From positions 1 to 21,620 of the forward strand of contig PXTR01000141.1 of assembly GCA_003023245.1 (NCBI GenBank): a DNA stretch of 21,620 nucleotides. Direction: 5' to 3'. Positions 15,401 through 21,620 of this stretch are shown here, in pieces. This DNA comes from Bacteroidetes bacterium QS_8_68_15 (GTDB taxonomy: Bacteria; Bacteroidota; Rhodothermia; Rhodothermales; Salinibacteraceae). Both the position numbers and the translations under genes were made by a program. The notes beneath the pieces are model-generated. The model saw nothing but the letters and a program-made list of their open reading frames with translations, made no database searches and was not told where the DNA came from. The stretch's first letter is position 1; each line of letters begins with the position of its first letter.

Positions 15401-16861
15401 AACGAGCCGCTCTACGAGGTGGCCCAGCGCATCGGGGTCGACCGGCTGGCCGCCCGCGCCGGGCTGGACCTGAACCTCTACCGCGGGCCGCGCCTGGTGG
15501 CCTCCAGCCGCCCGCGCCTCGTCCAGGAACGGCTGATCGACCGCCGCCTGCCGCTCAGCGCTTACCGGACGCTCTACCTTCAGGGCGAGCGCTTCGCCGC
15601 CACGCAGGAACGCATCGGGCGCTTTCCCTACATGGCCGGCTTTCGCGCGCTCACCGACGCGCAGGGCGCCCCGCGCTTCGTCCTCAGCGCCCCGACCCTC
15701 CCCGAGCAGGAACGCATCGCCGAGGAGCAGTCCCGCACAGTGGCCTACCTCTTCGGCGCGCTGCTGGTGCTGATTCTGCTGGTGACCGTCACGGCGCTGG
15801 TGCTGGCCGGGGCGCTGACCCGCCCGCTGCGCCGTCTGCGCGCCGGGCTCGAAGCCGTCGGCAAGGGCGAGTTCGCGCGCACCCTCCCCACCGACACGCG
15901 CGACGAGATCGGCGAGCTGGCTGACACCTTCAACGAGATGCGCGCCCAGCTGGCCGAGAGCCGCCGCAAGCTGGCGCAGCAAGAGCGCGAGACGGCCTGG
16001 CGCGAAATGGCCCGCCAGGTGGCCCACGAGATCAAAAATCCGCTCACACCCATGAAGCTCAGCGTGCAGCACCTGCGCCGCGCCTTCGAGCAAGCCGGCC
16101 TCGACGACGACGGCGAAGCCCCCGCCGCGCCCCGCGGAGACGGCGCCCCCGGCGCGTCCGATGACGGTGAAACGGAGACGCAGCAGCAGGAGGAGGAGAA
16201 GGAGAAAGAAGACGCCGGGCGCTTCGCGACACTCTTCGAGCGAATCACCTCCACGCTCATCGAGCAGATCGACGGGCTCTCCCGCATCGCCAATGACTTT
16301 TCCAGCTTCGCGCGCATGCCTACGCGCTTTCCTGAGCCGCTGGACCTGAGCGAAACCGCCGAGGCCGCCGCCACGCTGATGCAAGAAGAGGAGTCCGACG
16401 CCACCATTCACCTCCAGCTCGCGCCCGACCCGCTCGTCGTCGAAGCCGACGCCGAGGAGCTGCGTCGGCTCTACATCAACCTCATCAAAAACGCGCTCCA
16501 GGCCCTCCCAGAGTCCGACGCCACGGGCCGCCGCCACGGCCGCATCACCGTCGCCACCGAACGCACCGAAGACGGACGCGCGCGCTCGACCGTCACCGAC
16601 AATGGGAGCGGCGTCCCCGAAGACCTGCGCGAGAAGATTTTCCAGCCCAATTTCTCGACCAAAACCAGCGGCACCGGGCTGGGGCTGGCCATCGCCAAAA
16701 AGAGCGTCGAGGAGCTGGACGGGGAGATCGGCTTCGACACCGAACGCGGCGCGGGCACGACGTTCTGGATCGAGCTGCCGCTGGCCGAGGAGGAAACGGC
16801 GGAAGCGACATCAACGGACGAGAGTGAGCGAACGCTTCCAATCCCACCGTCGGACTCATAG
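12419..16861 (+). CDS. Very large NtrY-like membrane sensor histidine kinase
   Basis: A 1480-residue sensor kinase. About a dozen hydrophobic spans are visible (near 17-36, 270-289, 311-330, 363-383, 411-436, 457-483, 517-535, 571-594, 901-923, 943-963, 1109-1131). They delimit three probable extracytoplasmic regions (about 40-265, 595-900, 964-1108). A HAMP domain follows (about 1133-1190), then the H-box HEIKNPLTPM with phospho-acceptor His1203. The ATPase boxes are NLIKNA (Asn1358), TDNGSG (about 1393-1398) and GTGLGLAIAKK (from 1418). Box types are NtrY-like. Between the two dimerisation helices sits an extra acidic, Gln/Glu-rich insert (about 1225-1260). The GTG at 12419 is the first start after an in-frame TGA at 12395. 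No response regulator is adjacent, so its partner is unknown. The last codons lie in a 31-base tandem duplication. Confidence 0.92.
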   Translation: MDRLRFFRHGSPRSRWAAGAAVLLVLLLAGTWGLRAWRGAAAQRHADERQAQITKEALSHAQADFAELQRELADRAQAVAEAAVVERTLRRHQRDDDANIRPLVRFTGELEWATGRWAVEVYDPLPRVVAWRGFSVSLGDAPDAVRFLEAPQTGVAGETGARRALVAWHPVRTEGGRVVGGVRVSKIVRFRPPVQNEYLQSYSLADQWSQATGHALTVHYGASSPENLPSAARTRALKSLRGQTMGFVTLEPPAPAQIVQAVQARYGDWMALWATLLLALGAAGAWMGFGNALRRAGDTPTPRRLLRLTGHLAAAGAGWWGLRYALLALDVPARWVGEWPALASLFAPAQLASTIGAGALRSTGDLLITGVFAFGFAVALLRWGGRFWSRYRSTAALREALRDAGVVRRAPARALAALAATATAVTALAAGLTLLTRRAVLDSTFDFFARTGLLPSPLLLVVFCALLLLAGAALIASAGLVAAGRWSAACWMPRPGDFSSNEQQQETRSRWKRWGWSAATGLALAAPFVAWGLFGSAGGAFATWGLPLLLGGASAALLRRGLLRRRERFTLLTLRWLLPVGLVLAVVLYPVLYGGMHTHRKTRLRTAADAFSEGGDPRVLFSLEQVLQEARSTPALRRLVGRAAGTAPARGTPPPQTDPALDSLGRSLLRGSLLASLSTYDVNLALFDSTGVPVGQYAAGPAPPRPSSQGAELGLLRAMYRDQQERGPFVTQMTGWPTPERFQYAGLLPMRRPPAASANKAAAADSASSAAPASTDPAGWLVVRAVPQAFRADAGTPFPRALLPDAYYADLYAEVALAEFQNGTLVRNLGHDFGRVRLPGGVQAALRTDSTLWRIEENEGRTSLTFYRMQPTPTDVRSDFGGRHSVTAVRVPAITTFDHLYYALRLVIAGFLVAVPLYLIGLALRRRAGLLPAPRVRFRDKVLNALLGVGAVAVVVVGLVGMRVLTAENERATQRWLRQRLEQVEQTLAMEADDNEPLYEVAQRIGVDRLAARAGLDLNLYRGPRLVASSRPRLVQERLIDRRLPLSAYRTLYLQGERFAATQERIGRFPYMAGFRALTDAQGAPRFVLSAPTLPEQERIAEEQSRTVAYLFGALLVLILLVTVTALVLAGALTRPLRRLRAGLEAVGKGEFARTLPTDTRDEIGELADTFNEMRAQLAESRRKLAQQERETAWREMARQVAHEIKNPLTPMKLSVQHLRRAFEQAGLDDDGEAPAAPRGDGAPGASDDGETETQQQEEEKEKEDAGRFATLFERITSTLIEQIDGLSRIANDFSSFARMPTRFPEPLDLSETAEAAATLMQEEESDATIHLQLAPDPLVVEADAEELRRLYINLIKNALQALPESDATGRRHGRITVATERTEDGRARSTVTDNGSGVPEDLREKIFQPNFSTKTSGTGLGLAIAKKSVEELDGEIGFDTERGAGTTFWIELPLAEEETAEATSTDESERTLPIPPSDS

Positions 16862-16892
16862 AACGCTTCCAATTCCACCGTCGGACTCATAG
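16830..16892. repeat. 31-base tandem duplication at the end of the kinase gene
   Basis: The 32-base units at 16830-16861 and 16861-16892 share one base and differ at a single position (CCC versus TCC in the middle). The first copy carries the kinase stop TAG (16859-16861); the second copy lies just outside the gene and repeats the stop. Confidence 0.9.
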
Positions 16893-16991
16893 CTTGAAAG
16901 CGGTTTTGCGGAAGTATCTCCTCGCCGCGAAGCACTGCCGCCGTTTTTTCGTTGACTTTCTCCGCCAGTTGCTCACAGCCGCCCCCGTGTC
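16893..16991. other. Gap before the E1 dehydrogenase gene
   Basis: No terminator, heptamer array or TAnnTTTG element is seen in these 99 bases. A TTGACT at about 16950 resembles a -35 hexamer but no -10 partner fits. Read-through from the kinase gene is possible. Confidence 0.3.
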
Positions 16992-19223
16992 ATGGAAAAC
17001 TCCGCCATGGAAGACGCCTCCTCCCAGGCGAGAGGCGACGTTCAGCAGGCCTTCTCCGGCGAAGGCATCGACGATTCCCCGGCCGACGGCGCCAACGGGC
17101 AGGCGGGCCGCCCCTCCACCGACGACCGCCCCGTTAGCTACGAGGGCGACCTGGAGATCGACTTCCGCGGCCCGGCGGACTTCGACCCCGACGAGCTGCG
17201 CGCGGCCTTTCGCACGATGCTGCTCTCGCGGCGGCTCGACGAGAAGATGATGACGCTCCTCAGGCAGGGGCGCGGGCACTTCCACATCGGCTGCGCGGGA
17301 CACGAGGGCGCGCAGGCGGCGCTGGGCATGCACGCGCGCCCCGGTCCGGCCGCATCGGGGGACGTGCACGACTGGTTTTGCTTCTACTACCGGGACCTGT
17401 GCATGGCTCTCTCGCTGGGGATGACGCCCCGGCAGGGCCTCCTGGCGCACCTGGCCAAGCGCGACGACCCCAACAGCGGCGGGCGCCAGATGCCCGAGCA
17501 TTTCGGGCTGAAGGACCTCGGCGTAATGACGACCTCCTCGTCGGTCGGGGCGCAGTTTTTGCCGGCGCTGGGCTTCGGGATGAACCTTCAACACGAAAAC
17601 GAGGCAGCGGCCGACGGCGAGGGCGGCTTCGTGTACGCCTCCTGCGGGGAGGGCGCCACCAGTCAGGGCGACTTTCACGAGGCGCTCAACTGGGCGGCGC
17701 GGCGGCAGGCGCCGGTCCTCTTTTTCGTGCAGGACAACAAGTACGCCATCAGCGTCCCCGTCGAGGACCAGACCGCCGGCGGCACCCCCTACAAGCTGGC
17801 CAAAGGCTACGAGGGCGTGGCGCGGATGCGCGTGGACGGGACCGACTTCTTTCACATGCACGCCGCCGGCCAGGCCGCCGTCGACCACCTGCGCGCCGGG
17901 CGCGGCCCCGTCTGCCTCACGGCCGACCTCGTGCGCCTCTTCCCACACTCCTCCTCCGACAACCACACCAAGTACCGCACCGAAGACGAACTGGAGCAGG
18001 ACCGCCAGATCGACCCCGTCGGGCGGATGCAGCGCGAGCTCGAAACCGCGGATGTTCTCTCCGAAGGCGACGCCGAGGCGCTGCGCGAATCGGTGCGCGA
18101 GCAGGTCGACGAGGCCGCCGCGTGGGCCAAAGAGCAGCCCGACCCCGACCCCGCGACGGCCGCCGACCACGTCTACTTCGACGGCGACCAGGGCCTCGAC
18201 TTCGGCGCCGGAAGCATCGACGACCCCGGCAGCGACCCGATGGTGATGGTCGACGGCGTCAACGAGGCGCTCAAAGAAGAAATGCGCCGCGACGAGCGCG
18301 TCCTGGTCTACGGCGAAGACGTGGCCGGGCAGAAAGGCGGCGTCTTCACCGCCACGCGCGACCTCACCGCCGAGTTCGGCGAGGAGCGCTGCTTCAACTC
18401 CCCGCTGGCGGAGGCGTCGATCATCGGCACGGCGGTGGGGCAGGCGGCAGCGGGGACGCGCCCGGTCGTCGAGATCCAGTTCGCCGACTACATCTGGCCG
18501 GCGATGCAGCAGCTGCGCAATCAGGTGGCCCCCTTCCGCTACCGCTCGAACGGCCAGTGGAGCTGCCCGATGGTCATTCGCGTGCCCTGCGGCGGCTACA
18601 TCCACGGCGGCCTGTGCCACTCGCAGAACGTGGAGTCGATCTTCGGCCACACGCCCGGCCTCGTCGTGGCGATGCCCTCGACGGCTGCCGACGCGAAGGG
18701 CATGCTCAAGACGGCGATCCGCTCGAACGACCCGGTGATGTTTCTGGAGCACAAGGCGCTCTACCGCGCCGCCGCCGCGTGCACGGGCCGCCCCACCGAG
18801 GACTATCTACTGCCGCTGGGCGAGGCGCGCACCCACCGCAAGGGCAGCGACCTCTCGATCATCACCTACGGCATGATGGTGCACAAGGCCCACGAAGCCG
18901 CCAAGACCATTGCGAAAGAAGACGGCGCGGAGGTCGAGATCATCGACCTGCGCTCGATCACGCCGCTCGACGCCGAGGCGGTGTTGCGTTCGGTCGAGAA
19001 GACCAACCGCGCGCTCGTCGTCTACGAAGACCACGAGCACATCGGCTTCGGCGCGGAAATTAGCGCGCAGATCGGCGACGCGGCATTCGAATACCTCGAC
19101 GCCCCGATCCGCCGGTGCGCAGGCGCGTTCACGCCCATTCCCTTCGCCGACGCGCTCGAAAAAGCCGTCCTCCCCTCCGACGAAGACATCCTCGAGGCCG
19201 CGCGCGGCGTGTTGAGGTTTTAG
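16992..19223 (+). CDS. Fused E1 alpha/beta of a 2-oxoacid (branched-chain type) dehydrogenase complex
   Basis: A 743-residue thiamine-diphosphate enzyme that decarboxylates a 2-oxoacid and passes the acyl group to a lipoylated E2. Residues about 65-400 are the E1-alpha part: the TPP/Mg motif is GEGATSQGDFHEALNWAA...VQDNKYAIS, and the phosphorylation-loop-like segment is FPHSSSDNHTKYRTEDE. From about 415 on is the E1-beta part, starting VNEALKEEMRRDERVLVYGEDVAGQKGG with the conserved GED, then NSPLAEASIIGTAVG and the C-terminal transketolase domain. The fusion and sequence style match the branched-chain alpha-ketoacid dehydrogenase E1 of Bacteroidota more than pyruvate dehydrogenase, but substrate is not certain. 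The first ~50 residues are acidic and unconserved, so Met6 is an alternative start. E2/E3 are not in the window; lipA lies two genes downstream. Confidence 0.92.
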   Translation: MENSAMEDASSQARGDVQQAFSGEGIDDSPADGANGQAGRPSTDDRPVSYEGDLEIDFRGPADFDPDELRAAFRTMLLSRRLDEKMMTLLRQGRGHFHIGCAGHEGAQAALGMHARPGPAASGDVHDWFCFYYRDLCMALSLGMTPRQGLLAHLAKRDDPNSGGRQMPEHFGLKDLGVMTTSSSVGAQFLPALGFGMNLQHENEAAADGEGGFVYASCGEGATSQGDFHEALNWAARRQAPVLFFVQDNKYAISVPVEDQTAGGTPYKLAKGYEGVARMRVDGTDFFHMHAAGQAAVDHLRAGRGPVCLTADLVRLFPHSSSDNHTKYRTEDELEQDRQIDPVGRMQRELETADVLSEGDAEALRESVREQVDEAAAWAKEQPDPDPATAADHVYFDGDQGLDFGAGSIDDPGSDPMVMVDGVNEALKEEMRRDERVLVYGEDVAGQKGGVFTATRDLTAEFGEERCFNSPLAEASIIGTAVGQAAAGTRPVVEIQFADYIWPAMQQLRNQVAPFRYRSNGQWSCPMVIRVPCGGYIHGGLCHSQNVESIFGHTPGLVVAMPSTAADAKGMLKTAIRSNDPVMFLEHKALYRAAAACTGRPTEDYLLPLGEARTHRKGSDLSIITYGMMVHKAHEAAKTIAKEDGAEVEIIDLRSITPLDAEAVLRSVEKTNRALVVYEDHEHIGFGAEISAQIGDAAFEYLDAPIRRCAGAFTPIPFADALEKAVLPSDEDILEAARGVLRF

Positions 19224-19293
19224 GACGGCAGACCACGGACCGTGGAGACGGCCGACACGTTCGAAACGCAACGTTACACACGCTACCCACGCA
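19224..19293. repeat. Ten-unit 7-base tandem array directly after the E1 stop codon
   Basis: The array starts on the first base after TAG (19221-19223). Units include GACGGCA, GACCACG and GACCGTG (19224, 19231, 19238), later ACGCAAC (19266), GTTACAC (19273) and ACGCTAC (19280), all in one register. The vocabulary changes partway through. Confidence 0.75.
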
Positions 19294-19317
19294 GTCTTGC
19301 ACATGGGGTGCAACTGC
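19291..19317. repeat. Hairpin between two heptamer arrays
   Basis: TTGCAC (19297-19302) pairs with GTGCAA (19308-19313) around a 5-base loop. GCAG (19291-19294) can pair with CTGC (19314-19317) across a 2-base bulge. No T-run follows on either strand. Confidence 0.4.
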
Positions 19318-19339
19318 TGGGCGACAGCCGCCAAAAAAA

Positions 19340-19381
19340 CGTCCAGCTTTCAACCTGCAACCTTCAACCCGCACCCAACCG
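19340..19381. repeat. 7-base tandem array just upstream of the DUF427 gene
   Basis: Units CTTTCAA (19347), CCTGCAA (19354) and CCTTCAA (19361), then CCCGCAC (19368) and CCAACCG (19375), are in register. The last unit ends 3 bases before the ATG at 19385, where a ribosome binding site would be expected. Confidence 0.75.
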
Positions 19382-19384
19382 ACC

Positions 19385-19849
19385 ATGTCTGAAAGCGTCT
19401 GGGACTACCCGCGCCCGCCTGCCGTCGAACCGACCGACGGGCGCGTGCGCGTCCTCTTCGCCGGCGAAACCATTGCCGACACGACCGAGGCGAAGCGCGT
19501 GCTGGAAACGAGCCACCCGCCCGTCTACTATCTGCCGCCGGAGGACGTGCGCACCGAACGACTGGAGCGGGAGGCGCGCACGTCGATGTGCGAGTTCAAG
19601 GGCCGCGCCGACTACTACACGCTGAACGTCGGAGAGCGCACCGCCGAGCAAGCCGCCTGGTCGTACCCGAATCCGGTAGAGCAGTACGCCGCGCTCACCG
19701 ACCATTTCGCCTTTTACCTCTCAAAGGTCGACGCCGGCTACGTCGGCGACGAAGAGGCGCACCCGCAGGAGGGCGACTTCTACGGCGGCTGGATTACCGA
19801 GGGCGTCGACGGCCCGTTCAAGGGCGGCCCCGGCACGATGGGCTGGTGA
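19385..19849 (+). CDS. DUF427 domain protein
   Basis: A 154-residue protein that fits the DUF427 (PF04248) pattern over its whole length: VLFAGETIADTTEAKRVLETSHPPVYYLPPEDV, CEFKGRADYYTL, the central AAWSYPNPVEQYAAL, then DHFAFY and the C-terminal FYGGWITEGVDGPFKGG. The family is a compact beta-rich fold found in many bacteria and some fungi with no established reaction. The ATG at 19385 begins exactly where the family begins. It lies between the E1 gene and lipA on the same strand with heptamer arrays on both sides, so co-transcription is possible but not shown. Confidence 0.9.
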   Translation: MSESVWDYPRPPAVEPTDGRVRVLFAGETIADTTEAKRVLETSHPPVYYLPPEDVRTERLEREARTSMCEFKGRADYYTLNVGERTAEQAAWSYPNPVEQYAALTDHFAFYLSKVDAGYVGDEEAHPQEGDFYGGWITEGVDGPFKGGPGTMGW

Positions 19850-19891
19850 CGGCGATGGGCGATTGTCGGTTGGCGATTGTCGGTTGGCGAG
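19850..19891. repeat. 7-base tandem array directly after the DUF427 stop codon
   Basis: Six units begin on the first base after TGA (19847-19849): CGGCGAT, GGGCGAT, TGTCGGT, TGGCGAT, TGTCGGT and TGGCGAG. The TGTCGGT/TGGCGAn pair repeats with a 14-base higher-order period. Confidence 0.85.
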
Positions 19892-19938
19892 CGCGGGCTC
19901 ATGCGGGAACGCCCCCTTCCCCCCGTCGTAACAGTTTT

Positions 19939-19970
19939 CGCGCATCAGCGCGCGGTCCTTTTTCCTTTTT
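19939..19970 (+). terminator. Weak terminator candidate before lipA
   Basis: CGCGC (19939-19943) and GCGCG (19948-19952) form a short stem with an ATCA loop, followed after several bases by two T-runs. The gap between stem and T-run is longer than normal, so termination is doubtful. Confidence 0.3.
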
Positions 19971-20052
19971 ACCCGGCGATTCGCGTTCCGTAGCTCGCCG
20001 CCGACTCGGGCTGCGCCTTCGCTCTCTCGACGCTCCCGCATTCCGACGAAGT

Positions 20053-21138
20053 ATGTCTTCCGACGACGACGCCTCGGCTCTCGACGTCGCTCCCTCCAAC
20101 CATGACGCTGCTGACGACGACGCGCAGCCCCCCAAGACGCCCGGCGACATCGAACTCGACACCGCCCCGCAAGAACCGCTCACGCCTGCCGGCGGCGACG
20201 GAGCGGCGGCCTCCGGCGACGGCGCCGCCGGAAGCGGCGGCGAGGTCGACGGCATGATCGACCTGCCGGTCGTCGAAAACGAAAACAAAAACCAGCGCGG
20301 CCAGCGGCCGGAATGGTTGCGCGTGCAGCTGCCCTACGGCGAGACGTACAAAAACGTCCTCGACACCGTCGAGGAACACGACCTGCACACCGTCTGCCAG
20401 AGCGCGCAGTGCCCCAACATGGGCGAGTGTTGGTCGAAAGGCACGGCCACGTTCATGATTCTGGGCAACGTGTGCACGCGCTCCTGCGGCTTCTGCGCAG
20501 TCAAGACGGGCCGCCCGGAAGAAGCAGGCCTCGACTGGGACGAGCCGCGCCGCGTCGCCGAGGCGGTCGCCAAGATGGGCCTCCAGCATGCCGTCATCAC
20601 CAGCGTCAACCGCGACGAGCGCGAGGACGGAGGCGCGCCCATCTTCGCGGAGGTCATCCGCCTGATCCGCGAGAAGCAGCCCGGCTGCACCGTCGAGGTG
20701 CTCACGCCCGACTTTCGCGGCATCGAGAGCGCCATCGACACGGTCTTCGAGGCGGAGCCGGACCTGTTCAACCACAACGTGGAGACGGTCCCGCGCCTCT
20801 ACCGCCGCGTGCGCCCACAGGCCGACTACGAGCGCAGCTTGCGCGTTCTCGACATGGCCAAACAGGACGGCCTGCGCACCAAGAGCGGCATCATGGTGGG
20901 CCTCGGCGAGGAGCGCGAGGAGGTGCTTCAGATTATGGACGACTTCGTGGAGATCGGCCTCGACGTGATGACCATCGGGCAGTACCTTCAGCCGACCGAG
21001 ATGCACCTGCCGGTTGAGGACTTCGTGCGGCCGGAGGTCTTCGACTGGTACAAGGAGGTCGGCGAAGCGAAGGGCCTCGACCACGTCGAGTCGAGCCCGC
21101 TCACGCGCTCCAGCTACCACGCCGAGGAGCATGTGTAG
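20053..21138 (+). CDS. lipA: Lipoyl synthase
   Basis: A 361-residue radical-SAM enzyme that inserts two sulfurs into octanoyl groups on E2 and H-protein lipoyl domains. The auxiliary cluster motif C-x4-C-x5-C is visible as CQSAQCPNMGEC, the radical-SAM cluster motif as CTRSCGFC, and the terminal serine ligand in LTRSSYHAEE. The catalytic core starts at about residue 85 (PEWLRVQLPYGETYKNV). The ~80 residues before it are Asp/Glu/Ala/Gly-rich and unusual for LipA. Met68 (base 20254) is a possible internal start that would give a family-sized protein, but codon usage in the extension looks coding. Downstream of the E1 dehydrogenase, whose E2 partner needs lipoylation. Confidence 0.94.
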   Translation: MSSDDDASALDVAPSNHDAADDDAQPPKTPGDIELDTAPQEPLTPAGGDGAAASGDGAAGSGGEVDGMIDLPVVENENKNQRGQRPEWLRVQLPYGETYKNVLDTVEEHDLHTVCQSAQCPNMGECWSKGTATFMILGNVCTRSCGFCAVKTGRPEEAGLDWDEPRRVAEAVAKMGLQHAVITSVNRDEREDGGAPIFAEVIRLIREKQPGCTVEVLTPDFRGIESAIDTVFEAEPDLFNHNVETVPRLYRRVRPQADYERSLRVLDMAKQDGLRTKSGIMVGLGEEREEVLQIMDDFVEIGLDVMTIGQYLQPTEMHLPVEDFVRPEVFDWYKEVGEAKGLDHVESSPLTRSSYHAEEHV

Positions 21139-21156
21139 CGTCGCGAAGGGGCAGGA

Positions 21157-21498
21157 TTGTCGGGGATTGAGGCGCAACTCCTGCGGGCTGACGGCGTGGA
21201 GAACGTGCCGGCTTGGGTAGTGACGCCGCCGCCGCAGCAAATGGTCTTGCAGGAGCAAAGCACAGGGCTGGCGGCGCTCGAACGGCGCGGCGAACAGTCC
21301 ACCGTCGCCGTCTCCTACCCGAACTACCGAAACGCGATCCTTCGCGTCGCCGATCACAATGCCACGCAGCGCCTGCCGATAAGAAACGTTGTTATCGCAC
21401 CGGCGCTTCTCAACTTACAGGCCTCTCCCGCAGACGAGGCGCAGGCGCTACGCAGAGCGCTTCGGGAAACGACCGCGAAGCCGTACGAACAGTCGTAG
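21157..21498 (+). CDS. Unassigned small ORF (113 aa)
   Basis: A TTG at 21157, 18 bases after the lipA stop, opens a 113-residue frame; GTG at 21198 is another possible start. The protein shows no recognised family. It is moderately polar, with VSYPNYRNAILRVADHN in the middle and a helical Ala/Arg-rich end. Third-position GC is high but lower than in neighbouring genes. A strong terminator follows 32 bases after the stop, which supports a transcribed unit ending here. It could also be a degraded gene fragment. Confidence 0.4.
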   Translation: MSGIEAQLLRADGVENVPAWVVTPPPQQMVLQEQSTGLAALERRGEQSTVAVSYPNYRNAILRVADHNATQRLPIRNVVIAPALLNLQASPADEAQALRRALRETTAKPYEQS

Positions 21499-21529
21499 CT
21501 TTCCGTTGCCGTCTCGACTAGTAGAATAG

Positions 21530-21567
21530 AAAAGCGCCCCGGCTCACAGCGAGCGGGGCGCTTTTTT
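21530..21567. terminator. Rho-independent terminator, probably bidirectional
   Basis: AAAAGCGCCCCG (21530-21541) pairs perfectly with CGGGGCGCTTTT (21554-21565) around a 12-base loop, followed by more T. The A-run on the left arm gives a short T-run on the other strand, so it could also serve a convergent gene beyond the window. Confidence 0.93.
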
Positions 21568-21592
21568 ATTTCTGGACGTTTCCGAACGAGAC

Positions 21593-21620
21593 GCTGACGG
21601 CTGACAGCCGATAGCTGACG
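21593..21620. repeat. 7-base tandem array at the right edge (continues off window)
   Basis: GCTGACG, GCTGACA, GCCGATA and GCTGACG are four in-register units from 21593 up to the last base. The array lies just after the terminator and probably runs on. Confidence 0.8.

Noticed and set aside
13778..16537. Two long minus-strand frames (430 and 488 codons) opposite the histidine kinase
   Set aside because: The plus-strand kinase motifs (H-box, N-box, G-boxes) are unambiguous, so these are mirror frames of GC-rich coding DNA.
16887..18752. A 621-codon minus-strand frame opposite the E1 gene
   Set aside because: It shows no domain and lies wholly opposite conserved E1 sequence.

Overview
The window (about 21.6 kb, high GC) reads as one contiguous chromosomal segment of a high-GC Bacteroidota-type bacterium, most likely Rhodothermota (the Salinibacter/Rhodothermus side). 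This is inferred from several things: the rpsF-rpsR-rplI cluster without ssb, a DUF4783 lipoprotein-sized protein, a fused branched-chain-type E1 alpha/beta dehydrogenase, a -7 promoter element of the TAnnTTTG type, an almost complete lack of Shine-Dalgarno sequences, and acidic tails on several proteins. No phage, transposase, CRISPR, tRNA or rRNA was seen.

Layout. Bases 1-687 (minus): a partial zinc-ribbon protein and an HU-family DNA-binding protein. Bases 896-4006 (plus): an exported M1 metallopeptidase with a C-terminal beta-rich, barrel-like half. Bases 4047-9165 (minus, transcribed right to left): prfA (RF1), rpsF (S6), rpsR (S18), rplI (L9), an alpha/beta hydrolase, a protein resembling the N-terminal half of GspE/PilB secretion ATPases but with no ATPase domain, and a 56-residue ORF. 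Bases 9472-21498 (plus): two consecutive Tat-type ferritin-like proteins ending in a strong terminator, a DUF4783 protein, a structured 300-base gap, a 1480-residue NtrY-like membrane histidine kinase, the fused E1 dehydrogenase, a DUF427 protein, lipA (lipoyl synthase), and a small unassigned ORF followed by a strong terminator.

Functional links. E1 dehydrogenases hand acyl groups to a lipoylated E2, and lipA makes that lipoyl group, so the E1-DUF427-lipA run makes biochemical sense. prfA next to the ribosomal protein genes is a translation block. The two ferritin-like proteins form an exported pair.

The most unusual signal is not a gene. Many of the intergenic gaps are filled with degenerate tandem repeats of strict 7-base period. 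Each gap uses a different heptamer vocabulary, and the arrays often start or stop exactly at a stop or start codon. The longest fills the rplI-rpsR gap with 12 in-register units. Other points worth a second look are the ATPase-less GspE-like protein, an 11-bp inverted repeat bounding a foldable 141-base segment after the DUF4783 gene, the peptidase-barrel fusion, and a long acidic insert within the kinase dimerisation domain.
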